Source: Thiotrichales bacterium (GTDB lineage: Bacteria; Pseudomonadota; Gammaproteobacteria; Thiomicrospirales; Thiomicrospiraceae). From it: a DNA stretch of 64,000 nucleotides. The position numbers and the translations under genes are program-made. Shown here piece by piece: positions 38,081-49,213 of this stretch. The notes beneath the pieces were generated by a model. The model saw nothing but the letters and a program-made list of their open reading frames with translations, searched no databases and was not told where the DNA came from. The DNA lies in the NCBI GenBank assembly GCA_016936535.1, contig JAFGXP010000023.1, positions 1-64,000 of the forward strand, written 5' to 3'. Numbering within the stretch: the stretch's first letter is position 1; every line of letters starts with the position of its first letter.

Positions 38081-38100
38081 CCGTTTTTTTTTGCTAAAAT
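38072..38100 (+). promoter_or_regulatory. Candidate sigma-70 promoter of infA
   Basis: TTGAGT (38072-38077) and TAAAAT (38095-38100) are spaced by 17 bases, the -10 is preceded by TTGC and followed by a G+C-rich CCCGCGC discriminator, a layout common in translation genes. The -35 overlaps the sdhE stop codon. Confidence 0.6.
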
Positions 38101-38136
38101 CCCGCGCAATTTCAACTAAGGGTTACTTTAAAACAG

Positions 38137-38355
38137 ATGGCAAAACAAGACGTTATTGAATTCGACGGTGTCGTAATTGAAACACTCCCAAACACGATGT
38201 TCCGTGTTGAACTGGAAAATGGCCACCAAGTATTGGCACACATCTCTGGTCGCATGCGCAAAAACTACATCCGCATTCTGGCCGGTGATTCGGTGAAAGT
38301 TGAATTAACACCCTACGACCTGACAAAGGGTCGTATTACCTACCGCGGCAAATAA
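38137..38355 (+). CDS. infA: Translation initiation factor IF-1
   Basis: A 72-residue OB-fold protein that binds the ribosomal A site during initiation. [19 protein letters not shown], then [26 protein letters not shown] cut at its conserved loop, and the closing [11 protein letters not shown] match IF-1 over the full length. It has its own promoter and a strong terminator, so it is probably monocistronic. Confidence 0.98.
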   Translation: MAKQDVIEFDGVVIETLPNTMFRVELENGHQVLAHISGRMRKNYIRILAGDSVKVELTPYDLTKGRITYRGK

Positions 38356-38388
38356 TCTTACTCTTTTCGATAATCCCTTAGTTTTAAG

Positions 38389-38420
38389 CCTCAGACAAGA
38401 TTCCTTGTCTGAGGTTTTTT
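38389..38420 (+). terminator. Rho-independent terminator after infA
   Basis: Perfect 11-bp stem CCTCAGACAAG / CTTGTCTGAGG (38389-38399 with 38404-38414) followed by six T residues. Confidence 0.95.
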
Positions 38421-38728
38421 ATTTGGGATTTCAGCATTCTGCTTATCTCTAGCCTGAACAATCTTAAAAATGGGAACGTTAGAAATCCTACCTTTAGCAC
38501 ATGCTTTAGCTCTGTTCTTCGAGCATCTCCTATCTTTTTAATAGGCGCGTCGCTTTAATCCTTCGTTATTTCTGAGTTTTTTAGTTAAGTTAATTTACGT
38601 ATTGTCATATTTATGAAATAAATTATTAATTTTACTTATTAATCTATCAATTAAATTATTGACTGGCCGGTGACAAGGACGTCTAAGGCCAACATAAAAC
38701 CAAAAAACGGATTTTAAGGATTTATACG
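38421..38728. other. AT-rich spacer upstream of the orphan acidic protein
   Basis: No gene seen in 308 bases. The central part (38575-38660) is very AT-rich. AAGGAT lies nine bases before the next ATG. I cannot assign a clear -35/-10 pair. Confidence 0.5.
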
Positions 38729-39739
38729 ATGCTAACAATTAACTCTCTTTTTAACGACATCAACCTCAGTGCGAACCCACAACTCCCAAACGAATCGACT
38801 CATTTTAGCGCCTTAAACAACCTAAATGGCCTTCTGGAACAACTCATCCAAGCTGTTCAGAGCGCTTCGGGTCAAATGCCGGTGGTAAACGATTTAGTGA
38901 CACAACTGCAATCTCAAGTCAGCCAAGTACAAAATCAATTGCCATTGCTGAGTCGCTTTACGGATACAGAAACCTTAGTCACCGATGTGATTGCTCAGGT
39001 AGAAATGCCATTAGCCGGTTTACCAATCGAGCTACCTGTTACTGGTTTATTAGGCGGTCATAGCGCGCTACCTAGTCTAGAAAATCTTGGCGTTGACGCT
39101 ATCGGGTTAAAGGGTTCGCTTGTAAACACAGATCTTCTAAAGACAGATCTTTTAAAGACAAATATTATTAGTGGCTTAACCGATTTAAGCATGCTAAACA
39201 ACTTAGAGACTCTTATCACCACTTTACTCAATACCGTTACCAGATTAGTTGACGATTTGCTGGGCAACCTTGAAGGCTTAACGGGCCAATTGCCGATTCT
39301 TTCTGACTTGGATTTGAATGCAGACACTTTGCCTCTAATTGGGGAGTTGCTACCCACGGCTGAAAACCTGATCGGCAATGAGGCGATCAATGGGTTAAGC
39401 AGCAACCTGCCTTTGGTTGGTGATCTGTTACCCTCTCTGCTGCCTGCGATTGGGCTAACCAACGCCATTAGCACGGACACTGACACCGGCACTAACACCG
39501 TTATCAGTCTAGGCATCGAACAAGAGAGTGGATTAAACCTGAATGAACTGCTCAGCGTAGGTGAGCTTGGTGAGTTAGATTCGTTGCTCCCCGTTGGTGA
39601 TTTGGGCGCGCTGGTAGAGTCTATTTTGGCTCCGGTTACCCTGTTAGTTTCCGGTTCAGAGGGAGTGGCTTCCGGTTTACTGTCTCTTGAGAGCCTAGTA
39701 GCACCAGTAAGCCAATTGACATCATTCGATTTGGTTTAA
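38729..39739 (+). CDS. Orphan acidic Leu/Gly/Ser-rich protein with LPxxG-type repeats
   Basis: Not recognised. The 336-residue product has no Cys or Trp, only about three Lys and two Arg, and many Asp/Glu, so it is strongly acidic. Leu, Gly, Ser, Asn and Thr dominate. A loose repeat of the form LP-hydrophobic-hydrophobic-G-D/E-L-L recurs (LPLIGELLP, LPLVGDLLP, LLPVGDLGAL, LPVTGLLGG, and LPILSDLDL). A ten-residue tandem pair (LLKTDLLKTN) also appears in the DNA as a 15-bp repeat. There is no signal peptide or membrane helix. Such segments occur as linkers in some large bacterial surface proteins (family knowledge, loosely applied). It lies alone between infA and clpA with its own Shine-Dalgarno and a terminator. 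Confidence 0.72.
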   Translation: MLTINSLFNDINLSANPQLPNESTHFSALNNLNGLLEQLIQAVQSASGQMPVVNDLVTQLQSQVSQVQNQLPLLSRFTDTETLVTDVIAQVEMPLAGLPIELPVTGLLGGHSALPSLENLGVDAIGLKGSLVNTDLLKTDLLKTNIISGLTDLSMLNNLETLITTLLNTVTRLVDDLLGNLEGLTGQLPILSDLDLNADTLPLIGELLPTAENLIGNEAINGLSSNLPLVGDLLPSLLPAIGLTNAISTDTDTGTNTVISLGIEQESGLNLNELLSVGELGELDSLLPVGDLGALVESILAPVTLLVSGSEGVASGLLSLESLVAPVSQLTSFDLV

Positions 39740-39796
39740 TTGCTTGGACTCCATTCATGCTATCTAAGTCGAGCTCACTCGATTAGGTATCTTGGT

Positions 39797-39825
39797 AAGC
39801 GCCCTTCCACTGCAAGGGCGTTTTA
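39797..39825. terminator. Bidirectional terminator between the orphan gene and clpA
   Basis: Stem CGCCCTT / AAGGGCG (39800-39806 with 39814-39820) followed by TTTT on the plus strand; it lies between converging genes. The minus-strand T-run is poor. Confidence 0.7.
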
Positions 39826-39848
39826 CATTTTAGCGCACCAAATCTGCG

Positions 39849-42080
39849 CTACTCAGCAACCACTTCAATCGAGAGCGCATCCTCTTTAACCTTAACTGTC
39901 ACCAATCCGCCTTGTTGCAGCTCGCCAAACAACAACTTTTCAGCCAGCGGCTGTTTGAGTTTTTCTTGAATCAAACGCGCCATCGGACGAGCGCCCATCA
40001 AGGGATCATAACCTTTTTGTGCTAACCAAGCGCGAGCCTCATCACTCAACGTCATGCGAACTTTTTTCGCCTGTAAAGCCGTTTCCAACCCATACAGAAA
40101 CTTATTGACTACCGATTCCATCGACGCTTGGCTTAAGCGGTTAAACGGAATAATCGCATCCAGACGATTGCGAAACTCGGGACTAAAGACTTTCTTGAGC
40201 TCGGCATCAAAATCCAAAGTGTGATCTTGTTCCGTAAAGCCGATGCTGGCCCGTGCCATCTGCTGCGCACCCACATTTGACGTCATGATTAACGTAATGT
40301 TGCGAAAATCGGCTTTGCGTCCGTTGTTATCGGTCAAGGTACCGTGATCCATCACTTGCAGTAACAGGTTAAACACATCGGGATGCGCCTTTTCGATTTC
40401 ATCCAATAAAACCACCGCATGAGGGTTTTTACTAACGGCCTCGGTCAACAATCCGCCCTGATCAAAGCCAACATAACCGGGAGGCGCGCCAATTAAACGC
40501 GACACCGTATGCCGTTCCATATATTCCGACATGTCAAAGCGCAACAACTCCACCCCCATCAGATTGGCCAACTGCTGACTGAGCTCGGTTTTACCAACGC
40601 CTGTCGGCCCAGAAAAGAGGAAACTGGCCGTGGGTTTATTGGGATCACCCAATCCCGAACGGGCAAGCGTAATCGCTTGAGCGACTTGCTGTACAGCATG
40701 ATCCTGACCAAAAACCACGCGCTGCAAATTGGCTTGCAAATCTTTAAGCGTCTCTCGCTCTTTTTGGGTAATTTGCGCAACCGGAATACGCGCAATCGAG
40801 GCCACAACCTGTTGAATTTCATGGACGCCTATCTGCTTTTTGCGTTTTGCTTCAGGCGCGAGGGCTTGTTTGGCACCGGCTTCATCAATCACGTCAATCG
40901 CTTTATCCGGAAGGTGTCGATCGGTAATGTATCGAGCCGATAAGGCCACGGCTTCACGCAGAGCAGGCAGGGTATATTTGACCTGATGGTGCGCCTCATA
41001 TTGGGTTCTAAGCCCTTTTAAAATGGCAAAGCTATCTTCAATGCTTGGTTCTTTAATTTCGACTTTTTGAAACCGACGTGCCAGTGCACGATCTTTCTCA
41101 AAAATACCACGATATTCATCATAGGTCGTGGCGCCAATACAACGCAATTGACCCGAAGAGAGAGCAGGTTTCATTAAATTAGAAGCATCCATCGCCCCTC
41201 CCTGTACCGCACCGGCCCCAACAATAGTATGAATTTCATCAATAAACAGAATGGCATGGGGTTGCTCTTGCAGCGCTTTAAGGAGCGCTTTAAAACGCTT
41301 TTCAAAATCGCCACGATAACGGGTTCCCGCAAGCAGCGCCCCCATATCCAGACTATAAACCACGGCATCGGCTAAGATCTGCGGCACCTGCTGATGGACA
41401 ATTCGATAAGCTAACCCTTCCGCCACCGCGGTTTTACCTACACCCGGCTCGCCGACTAACAAAGGATTGTTTTTGCGCCGGCGGCTCAGCACTTCCATCG
41501 CTCGGTTGACTTCCCAATCACGACCAATAATCGGATCAATTTTACCGAGTCCAACCTGTTCATTGAGATTCTGAGCAAAAGCCGCTAAAGGTGAAGTTCC
41601 CCCTTCTGCTGCACCCTCATTCCCGTTATTGGTGCTAACCGGTAACTCTTCGCCCTCTTGCACCGTTACGCCATGAGCTAAGTAGTTGGTAACATTCAAA
41701 CGATCAACGCCATGAGATTCCAACACATAGACCGCTTGCGACTCTTGTTCGTTTAACATCGACGCCAACACATGCGTTGGCAGCACCTCTGGATAGCCAT
41801 TACTCTGAACGAAATAAATAGCCCGTTCAATTACCCGCTGAAAACTCATGGTCGGTTGCAGCTCATAAGCGCGTTCAGAGGCGCCTTCCGCTTGCAAATA
41901 CTGTTCTAAATCGTCAATTAAGCGATCTGGATGTGCGCCACACGCTTGGACCACTTCCTGAACAGAAGGCGCCTCCAATAACATCACCAGCAAATGTTCT
42001 AGCGTGACAAATTCATGCCGATATTCATTAGCGACACCAAAAGCCCCACTTAAAATTTGTTGCAATTCTTTGCTCAACAT
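39849..42080 (-). CDS. clpA: ATP-dependent Clp protease ATP-binding subunit ClpA
   Basis: A 743-residue AAA+ unfoldase that feeds proteins to ClpP. The N-domain covers about residues 1-145, D1 has [13 protein letters not shown] and [14 protein letters not shown]2 has [15 protein letters not shown] and [13 protein letters not shown]. The loop after D2 Walker B includes the region expected for ClpP contact. The first in-frame codon is at 42101, but the ATG at 42080, with GGAGGT seven bases upstream, is clearly better. The clpS stop overlaps this start by one base (TGATG). Confidence 0.96.
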   Translation of the reverse strand: MLSKELQQILSGAFGVANEYRHEFVTLEHLLVMLLEAPSVQEVVQACGAHPDRLIDDLEQYLQAEGASERAYELQPTMSFQRVIERAIYFVQSNGYPEVLPTHVLASMLNEQESQAVYVLESHGVDRLNVTNYLAHGVTVQEGEELPVSTNNGNEGAAEGGTSPLAAFAQNLNEQVGLGKIDPIIGRDWEVNRAMEVLSRRRKNNPLLVGEPGVGKTAVAEGLAYRIVHQQVPQILADAVVYSLDMGALLAGTRYRGDFEKRFKALLKALQEQPHAILFIDEIHTIVGAGAVQGGAMDASNLMKPALSSGQLRCIGATTYDEYRGIFEKDRALARRFQKVEIKEPSIEDSFAILKGLRTQYEAHHQVKYTLPALREAVALSARYITDRHLPDKAIDVIDEAGAKQALAPEAKRKKQIGVHEIQQVVASIARIPVAQITQKERETLKDLQANLQRVVFGQDHAVQQVAQAITLARSGLGDPNKPTASFLFSGPTGVGKTELSQQLANLMGVELLRFDMSEYMERHTVSRLIGAPPGYVGFDQGGLLTEAVSKNPHAVVLLDEIEKAHPDVFNLLLQVMDHGTLTDNNGRKADFRNITLIMTSNVGAQQMARASIGFTEQDHTLDFDAELKKVFSPEFRNRLDAIIPFNRLSQASMESVVNKFLYGLETALQAKKVRMTLSDEARAWLAQKGYDPLMGARPMARLIQEKLKQPLAEKLLFGELQQGGLVTVKVKEDALSIEVVAE

Positions 42081-42391
42081 CACACCACCTCCATTTGGCA
42101 TCGTAAAGGGTGCTTATGCTCCCGTGCATAACCATTTACTTGACGCACTTTCATCTCTGCCACTTCTCGACTGTAGACACCGCAGACCCCTTTGCCCTCA
42201 TGATGCACCTTGAGCATCACCGCTTGCGCTTGCAATTCACTCATCGCAAAAAAACGCTGTAACACCTCAATCACAAATTCCATGGTGGTGAAATCGTCAT
42301 TCAATAACACCACTTGGTACCGCCGCGGGGGCTTCAACTTCGGCTTGGCCGCTTCAAGTAACAGATTGCCATCATCATGGGCTTCAGACAT
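42080..42391 (-). CDS. clpS: ClpS adaptor protein
   Basis: A 103-residue adaptor that hands N-degron substrates to ClpA. The N-degron pocket region reads VVLLNDDFTTMEFVIEVL, with the NDD motif and the hydrophobic Met; KVHHEGKGVCGVYSREVAEMKV continues the fold with the conserved His. It is translationally coupled with clpA. Two TTGCGCAA palindromes lie 39-57 bases upstream of its start. Confidence 0.96.
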   Translation of the reverse strand: MSEAHDDGNLLLEAAKPKLKPPRRYQVVLLNDDFTTMEFVIEVLQRFFAMSELQAQAVMLKVHHEGKGVCGVYSREVAEMKVRQVNGYAREHKHPLRCQMEVV

Positions 42392-42753
42392 AAGGAACTC
42401 TCTTTAAATGGGCAAAAATCCGCATGGGGTTGCGCAAGAGTTGCGCAAGATGCTTGTATCCCGCAAAAGGCTTAATCAAGCCGACGCGCTCTTACGATTT
42501 TTAAATACTTATTCTATGGAGACGAAGCCAAGGATTTCAAGCCAGCTCGATGTGCTTTTACGTTAAGGTCAGGGTTGGCCAAGGAACTTGAGTCAATCAG
42601 AACAAAGCAAACCAAACAATGTGAATTGGCCCTAAGCCGACGCAGAAAAGGTCACAATTGTCCTTCGCGAAGCGCCATCCATACGAACGCTTCCAAGCTC
42701 GCTTTGAAATGCATGGCAGCGCCATCGAGTAAGGGCCTAACCATGAAGATTCA
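42392..42753. other. Intergenic region upstream of clpS with tandem palindromes
   Basis: No gene recognised in 362 bases. It begins with two TTGCGCAA sites (42430-42437, 42441-42448) and a small GGCTT / AAGCC hairpin near 42470. Further right are GGCCAA and TTGGCC arms about 45 bases apart and two AAGGTCA copies. A 60-codon plus-strand frame (42575-42757) has no domain features and is probably chance. Confidence 0.55.
42430..42448. promoter_or_regulatory. Twin TTGCGCAA palindromes upstream of clpS
   Basis: Two perfect 8-bp palindromes, 42430-42437 and 42441-42448, inside an 11-bp tandem repeat; the centres are 11 bp apart, one helical turn. This is the pattern of a dimer-dimer operator. No binding protein is known to me. 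Confidence 0.55.
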
Positions 42754-43503
42754 CTAAGTCACAATCAACTCAACATATAAATCACTCGCTGGCCGCCCCG
42801 CTTCGGCCGGCAAACCTTTTTTCGCAAAATGCAACAACTGACTTGTCGCATTTTGCTCAGCTACGGCTTGCGGAATCGCGCATTCAACCGCACCGCAAGG
42901 TGTTTCCAATAAAAGGGGCTGCCCAGTATTGACACGCACTCGCGGCACCTCAAATCGAACGACCACATCCGCCCCTTGTAACCGCAATGGCTCACACGCT
43001 TGACCAATCTCAAAGCGTAATAAAAAATCCCCCGCCACCCCACCAAATATTCCAGGATAGCCGCGACCTTTTAAACGAAAGGTCTTGCCCTCTAAGGCCT
43101 GACGGGTAAAGCGCATCCTCAGTTGCAAAGCCGGAATCGAAAAAAATCCCTGCTGCAGCAATTCAATCGCACAGCGCAAACTTAAACGATACACCAAACG
43201 ACGATGTTTGCCGTCAATGGGACAAGGCGAACGCGATTTTGGCGCAACATGAGCCTGAGAACGATCGCCACTCGGTGAATGCGCTTGATAATGTGCGCAA
43301 TAAACACAACGCTGCTGACTCAATACCCGGTAGGCCTCAGCAATCCGTTGAAAACGTGCGGTAGCCTGTGGCTCATGGCATAGATCGGGATGAAAACGCC
43401 GCGCTAATTGCCGATAAGCCCGCTTTATTGCATCAGGCTGGGCGCCAAATGGCAGTCCTAAAATCGAAAAATAATCGATATGCGGATCAAAACTGGGTTG
43501 CAA
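42754..43503 (-). CDS. DnaJ-domain co-chaperone, CbpA-like
   Basis: A 249-residue J-domain protein. The J domain spans residues 9-65 with the HPD motif in ARRFHPDLCHE. A short linker with CVYCAHY follows, then a region resembling the DnaJ C-terminal peptide-binding domain (FRLKGRGYPGIFGGVAGDFLLRFEI trimmed to its core GRGYPG and GDFLLR). The zinc-finger and Gly/Phe regions of DnaJ are missing, so it fits the CbpA/type II class, though the second half is divergent. It should stimulate DnaK. The gene stands alone. Confidence 0.75.
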   Translation of the reverse strand: MQPSFDPHIDYFSILGLPFGAQPDAIKRAYRQLARRFHPDLCHEPQATARFQRIAEAYRVLSQQRCVYCAHYQAHSPSGDRSQAHVAPKSRSPCPIDGKHRRLVYRLSLRCAIELLQQGFFSIPALQLRMRFTRQALEGKTFRLKGRGYPGIFGGVAGDFLLRFEIGQACEPLRLQGADVVVRFEVPRVRVNTGQPLLLETPCGAVECAIPQAVAEQNATSQLLHFAKKGLPAEAGRPASDLYVELIVT

Positions 43504-43766
43504 ATCCCCTCCTTCATCCCGTTCTCGTGCTCAGGTTTGGCCGATTATCCGCCAAAAACCACGCCGAAGGAAGTCTGCAACCGTCTTCAAGTTAAGAAAA
43601 GCCAGAGCCGAGAGACTTCAGCTCGAAAAGTGTTGGGTTTGCCTGAAGCCACTTGAGCCAACTTTGCTTTGTCTTAATCTCAGCTAATAAAAAATTTTCA
43701 TTACCATTTCCCTGCTAACGCTAAGGTTTTAACCGATAATAAGCACTTTTTGTAAGGAGAAAAAGC

Positions 43767-44333
43767 ATGACACTCGAACAACAATTATGGCAACGAAGTG
43801 GTGGTAAATGTGAACTTTGTGGCAGTGAACATGCGCTAAGCACCCTCGAAATCGCCCCGGCAGATGCTGGTGCTGAGACCGCAATTCTGTTGTGTGCCAC
43901 CTGCTTAGCACAAATTGACCAATCCCAGCCATTGGATGCAAACCACTGGCGTTGTTTGAACGAGGCCATCTGGAATCCGCACCCCGTGGTACAAGTAGTC
44001 GCTTATCGCCAGCTGCAACAATTAGACGATCATGACTGGGCGCGTTCTCTTGCCGAAATGATGTATATGGAAGAATCGACTCGTGAATGGGCATTACAAA
44101 ACAGTACATCCGAAGAAACCGGGCCTGATATTTTTGATAGTAATGGCAATCGTTTGGCGGAAGGTGACGACGTTATTCTCATTAAAGATTTAGAAATTAA
44201 AGGCGGAAACTTCACCGCCAAACGCGGAACCTTGGTCAAAAAAATTCACCTCACCGACAACCCAAAACACATTGAAGGCAAAATTAACGGAATGCAGATC
44301 GTGATCGTTGCGGCTTATACCAAGCGTGCCTAG
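43767..44333 (+). CDS. PhnA/YjdM-family zinc-ribbon protein
   Basis: A 188-residue protein with an N-terminal zinc ribbon (CELCG at C18-C21 and a second pair in LLCATCL) and a C-terminal domain ending GDDVILIKDLEIKGG, then KRGTLVKKIHL and IEGKINGMQIVI. This is the PhnA/YjdM family, once annotated as alkylphosphonate utilisation; that role is not supported and the function is unknown. AAGGAG precedes the ATG. Confidence 0.88.
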   Translation: MTLEQQLWQRSGGKCELCGSEHALSTLEIAPADAGAETAILLCATCLAQIDQSQPLDANHWRCLNEAIWNPHPVVQVVAYRQLQQLDDHDWARSLAEMMYMEESTREWALQNSTSEETGPDIFDSNGNRLAEGDDVILIKDLEIKGGNFTAKRGTLVKKIHLTDNPKHIEGKINGMQIVIVAAYTKRA

Positions 44334-44423
44334 TCAGCAAGACAGAATTTCGTTTTAGCACCAGAGTTGTGTAAAATCTGCGCCACTTATTTTGTTAAAT
44401 TCAAGAAAAAACTGGAGATCCCA

Positions 44424-45140
44424 ATGGGAAGAGCGTATCAAAACCGCAAAGAGTCGATGGCAAAAACCTCAGATCAGAAAGCCAGAGTGTACAGTAAGTT
44501 TTCAAAAGAAATTTATATGTGTGCTAAAAATGGCGGGGTTGAGCCACAGAGTAATCTCGCCTTAGCCGGTTTAATTGAAAAAGCGAAAAAAGAACAGGTT
44601 CCAGCCCACGTAATTGATAAGGCCTTAGATAAGGCTAAGGGCGGTGGCGGCGAAGATTTCGCAGTTGCTCGCTATGAAGGTTATGGACCAGGTAATAGCA
44701 TGGTGATTGTTGAATGTTTGACCGATAACCCTAACCGCACTTTTGGCGATGTTCGCGGCTGTTTTACCAAGGTCAAAGCAAAAATCGGAACCCAAGGCTC
44801 GGTTAGCCATATGTTCGATCATGCTGCGATTTTAGCGTTTCACGGTGATAATGAAGAAGAAGTACTTGAATGTTTACTGATGGCCGATGTCGATGTCTCC
44901 GATGTCGAAGCCGAGGAGGGAACCCTGACCGTATTTGTACCGCAACACGAATACAGTAAAGCCAAGCATGCACTGCTTGAGCAGTTTCCAAAATTAAGCT
45001 TTGAAGTCGATGAAATTCAATTTATTCCCCATATCACTAAGACACTAGAGAGCGAAGATTTAGAGCTATTCCACAAATTCATTCACCTGCTGGAAACGGT
45101 AGATGATGTACAAAATATCTATTTCGATATTGAACTCTAA
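44424..45140 (+). CDS. YebC/PmpR-family protein, YeeN-like
   Basis: A 238-residue member of the YebC/PmpR family, which includes DNA-binding regulators and, by more recent work, ribosome-associated translation factors. The start MGRAYQNRKESMAKT, the absence of the usual MAGHSKW opening, and KGGGGEDFAVARYEGYGPGNSMVI (key part RYEGYGPG) point to the YeeN branch. GGAG lies about seven bases before the ATG at 44424; the frame opens earlier at 44367 without support. Confidence 0.9.
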   Translation: MGRAYQNRKESMAKTSDQKARVYSKFSKEIYMCAKNGGVEPQSNLALAGLIEKAKKEQVPAHVIDKALDKAKGGGGEDFAVARYEGYGPGNSMVIVECLTDNPNRTFGDVRGCFTKVKAKIGTQGSVSHMFDHAAILAFHGDNEEEVLECLLMADVDVSDVEAEEGTLTVFVPQHEYSKAKHALLEQFPKLSFEVDEIQFIPHITKTLESEDLELFHKFIHLLETVDDVQNIYFDIEL

Positions 45141-45471
45141 CCCTGATTTTTATTTGCGCATAGCTCACACTATGCGCAACCCTCCGCAATCCCTTCTCTT
45201 TCTTCTCCGCTTTTGATTTCCTTTTTCCTGCATTATTTCTCTTCTTTTTAAACTATTCTGCTCTCAAAAACGCAAATAATGAGACGTTAATCGAGCCGAT
45301 ATTTGCCATGAAATGTTCAATCAAACATCATAAATATTATCTTTATATAAATTAAAAGTTTATTTTTATAAAAAAAATTCGTTAGAATAAGTTAGCTTAA
45401 AAAAATAAGCACAACAGCATAATAAAAAATGAAACTAAACAAACCAATACTCTCTGTGGAGAACGAAAATC
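45141..45471. other. AT-rich spacer upstream of the H-NS-like gene
   Basis: No gene seen in 331 bases. A perfect 10-bp inverted repeat (TTGCGCATAG / CTATGCGCAA, 45154-45179, loop CTCACA) lies 13 bases past the yeeN-like stop. The right part (45300-45430) is very AT-rich with A- and T-tracts, as expected for curved DNA near an H-NS-family gene. Confidence 0.6.
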
Positions 45472-45885
45472 ATGCAAAATGAAGAATTCATCAAAATTGC
45501 TTTACACCGTAAACGCCTAAAAGCAGCCCTGAAAAACATCAGCCTGACTGATCTTGAAAAAATTATCAGCGATCTTAATGAAATCTCTGCCGAACGCGCT
45601 ATTGAAATTGCAGCACAAGAAGCTGAGATTAAGCAAAAACAAGCAAAAATTGAAGAGATGAAAGCGCTTTTAAGTAAAGAAGGGCTTTCTTTAGAAGACT
45701 TGATGGACAGCAGCAGCGATGATAATGGCAAGAATACCGCTTCACGCTCGAGCGTGAGTCCGAAATACCGTCTGATTGACGAGCAGGGTCATGAACACCT
45801 ATGGACTGGTCGTGGACGTGCGCCAAAAGCTTTCCAAGCTTATTTGAATCAGGGCCACTCAAAAGAGAGCTTACTGATCAAATAA
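45472..45885 (+). CDS. H-NS family histone-like nucleoid-structuring protein
   Basis: A 137-residue nucleoid protein. The first 70 residues are helical and coiled-coil prone (KQKQAKIEEMKALL), for oligomerisation; a Ser/Asp/Asn linker (residues 78-97) follows; the C-terminal DNA-binding domain has the AT-hook-like loop LWTGRGRAPK (110-119). It would silence AT-rich DNA. GGAG lies about ten bases before the ATG. A single gene with its own terminator. Confidence 0.92.
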   Translation: MQNEEFIKIALHRKRLKAALKNISLTDLEKIISDLNEISAERAIEIAAQEAEIKQKQAKIEEMKALLSKEGLSLEDLMDSSSDDNGKNTASRSSVSPKYRLIDEQGHEHLWTGRGRAPKAFQAYLNQGHSKESLLIK

Positions 45886-45904
45886 AGGCCAATGAACCCT
45901 GGCA

Positions 45905-45936
45905 CAAAAAACCGAGCATTTAGCTCGGTTTTTTTA
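45905..45936 (+). terminator. Rho-independent terminator after the H-NS-like gene
   Basis: Stem ACCGAGC / GCTCGGT with loop ATTTA, flanked by an A-run on the left and seven T residues on the right; 20 bases past the stop. It may also work leftward for icd. Confidence 0.9.
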
Positions 45937-46023
45937 TGCCTGAAATCTGGCTCTTTTTTATAAAGAGCGAGATTAAGTCCAACCTGAAAGCAAAGAAGAC
46001 TTGTTCCAGGTTTTTCTCACGCC

Positions 46024-48261
<2,238 letters not shown>

Positions 48262-48464
48262 TTAAAGAAAAAGTAAAGGGAGACGCGCTATGCCAACGTC
48301 AAATAAACGCTTTATTTTACCGCAGACCCTCGACTCTTTTGGAAATTCATAATTCAACATAGGGTGTTATTACGCAGATTTCGCACTCCGATCTCGAGTT
48401 TTGGATTTTGCGGCAAGGCGTCTTATAATAAGCGACCGATTTCGCTATCAAGAGCCTGTTGCGC

Positions 48465-49157
48465 ATGGCCCCTCAAGTGTTGCTGTTTAACAAACCCTTC
48501 AATGTCCTCTGTCAATTTACCGACCAAAGTGCCGAAGCGGGAACCCGAGAAAATTTAAGCCACTACCTACAGCACGCGAATTTTTACCCAGCCGGTCGTT
48601 TAGATCGTGATTCGGAAGGCCTATTAGTGCTGACCGACAATGGCAAATTGCAGCAACAGATTTCGGATCCTAAATTCAAACTACCGAAAACCTATCTGGT
48701 GCAAGTCGAAGGCGTACCGACCGAGCAGGCGCTGCAACAGCTTCGCCAAGGTGTTCTGCTTAAAGATGGTCTAACCCTCCCAATTCAAGCCAACCAAGTG
48801 GCTGAACCCACTTGGTTATGGCCACGGAATCCACCGATTCGTCAGCGGCAAACGGTTGCCACAGCGTGGCTAGAATTAAGGCTGCGCGAAGGCCGAAACC
48901 GACAGGTTCGACGAATGACGGCCGCCGTTGGTTTGCCGACCTTACGCCTAATACGCATACAAATTGGTCCCTGGTCACTTGCCGAACTTGCCTCCGGAGA
49001 AAGTCGGCTTGTCGAACTTTGCGACTACCAAGCTGAACTTCCTGCTCATTTCTGTGCCCAAACACTGGCAGTTCAAGCCCCAAAAACCGCTCGGCAAAAG
49101 CGTGCGCCAACGAAGGCTAGAACAACGCGTCACAAAGGGAACGACAACCGCCGCTAG
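48465..49157 (+). CDS. 23S rRNA pseudouridine synthase, RluE-like
   Basis: A 230-residue pseudouridine synthase of the RsuA/RluB/E/F family without an S4 domain, as in RluE, which modifies U2457 of 23S rRNA. The catalytic Asp is in [14 protein letters not shown]; the segments KTYLVQVEG and [16 protein letters not shown] are typical. The C-terminal 35 residues are very basic (Lys/Arg/Thr rich), probably for RNA contact. The frame opens with TTG at 48459; I chose the ATG at 48465. Confidence 0.88.
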   Translation: MAPQVLLFNKPFNVLCQFTDQSAEAGTRENLSHYLQHANFYPAGRLDRDSEGLLVLTDNGKLQQQISDPKFKLPKTYLVQVEGVPTEQALQQLRQGVLLKDGLTLPIQANQVAEPTWLWPRNPPIRQRQTVATAWLELRLREGRNRQVRRMTAAVGLPTLRLIRIQIGPWSLAELASGESRLVELCDYQAELPAHFCAQTLAVQAPKTARQKRAPTKARTTRHKGNDNRR

Positions 49158-49213
49158 GGGCATCTGCTAAACTACGCGCATTAAGCGCCCGTTTTTTTAT
49201 ATGGAATAAATAT

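Noticed and set aside
42575..42757. A 60-codon plus-strand frame between clpS and the J-domain gene
   Set aside because: No domain features, no good ribosome site, and it lies in repeat-containing spacer DNA.
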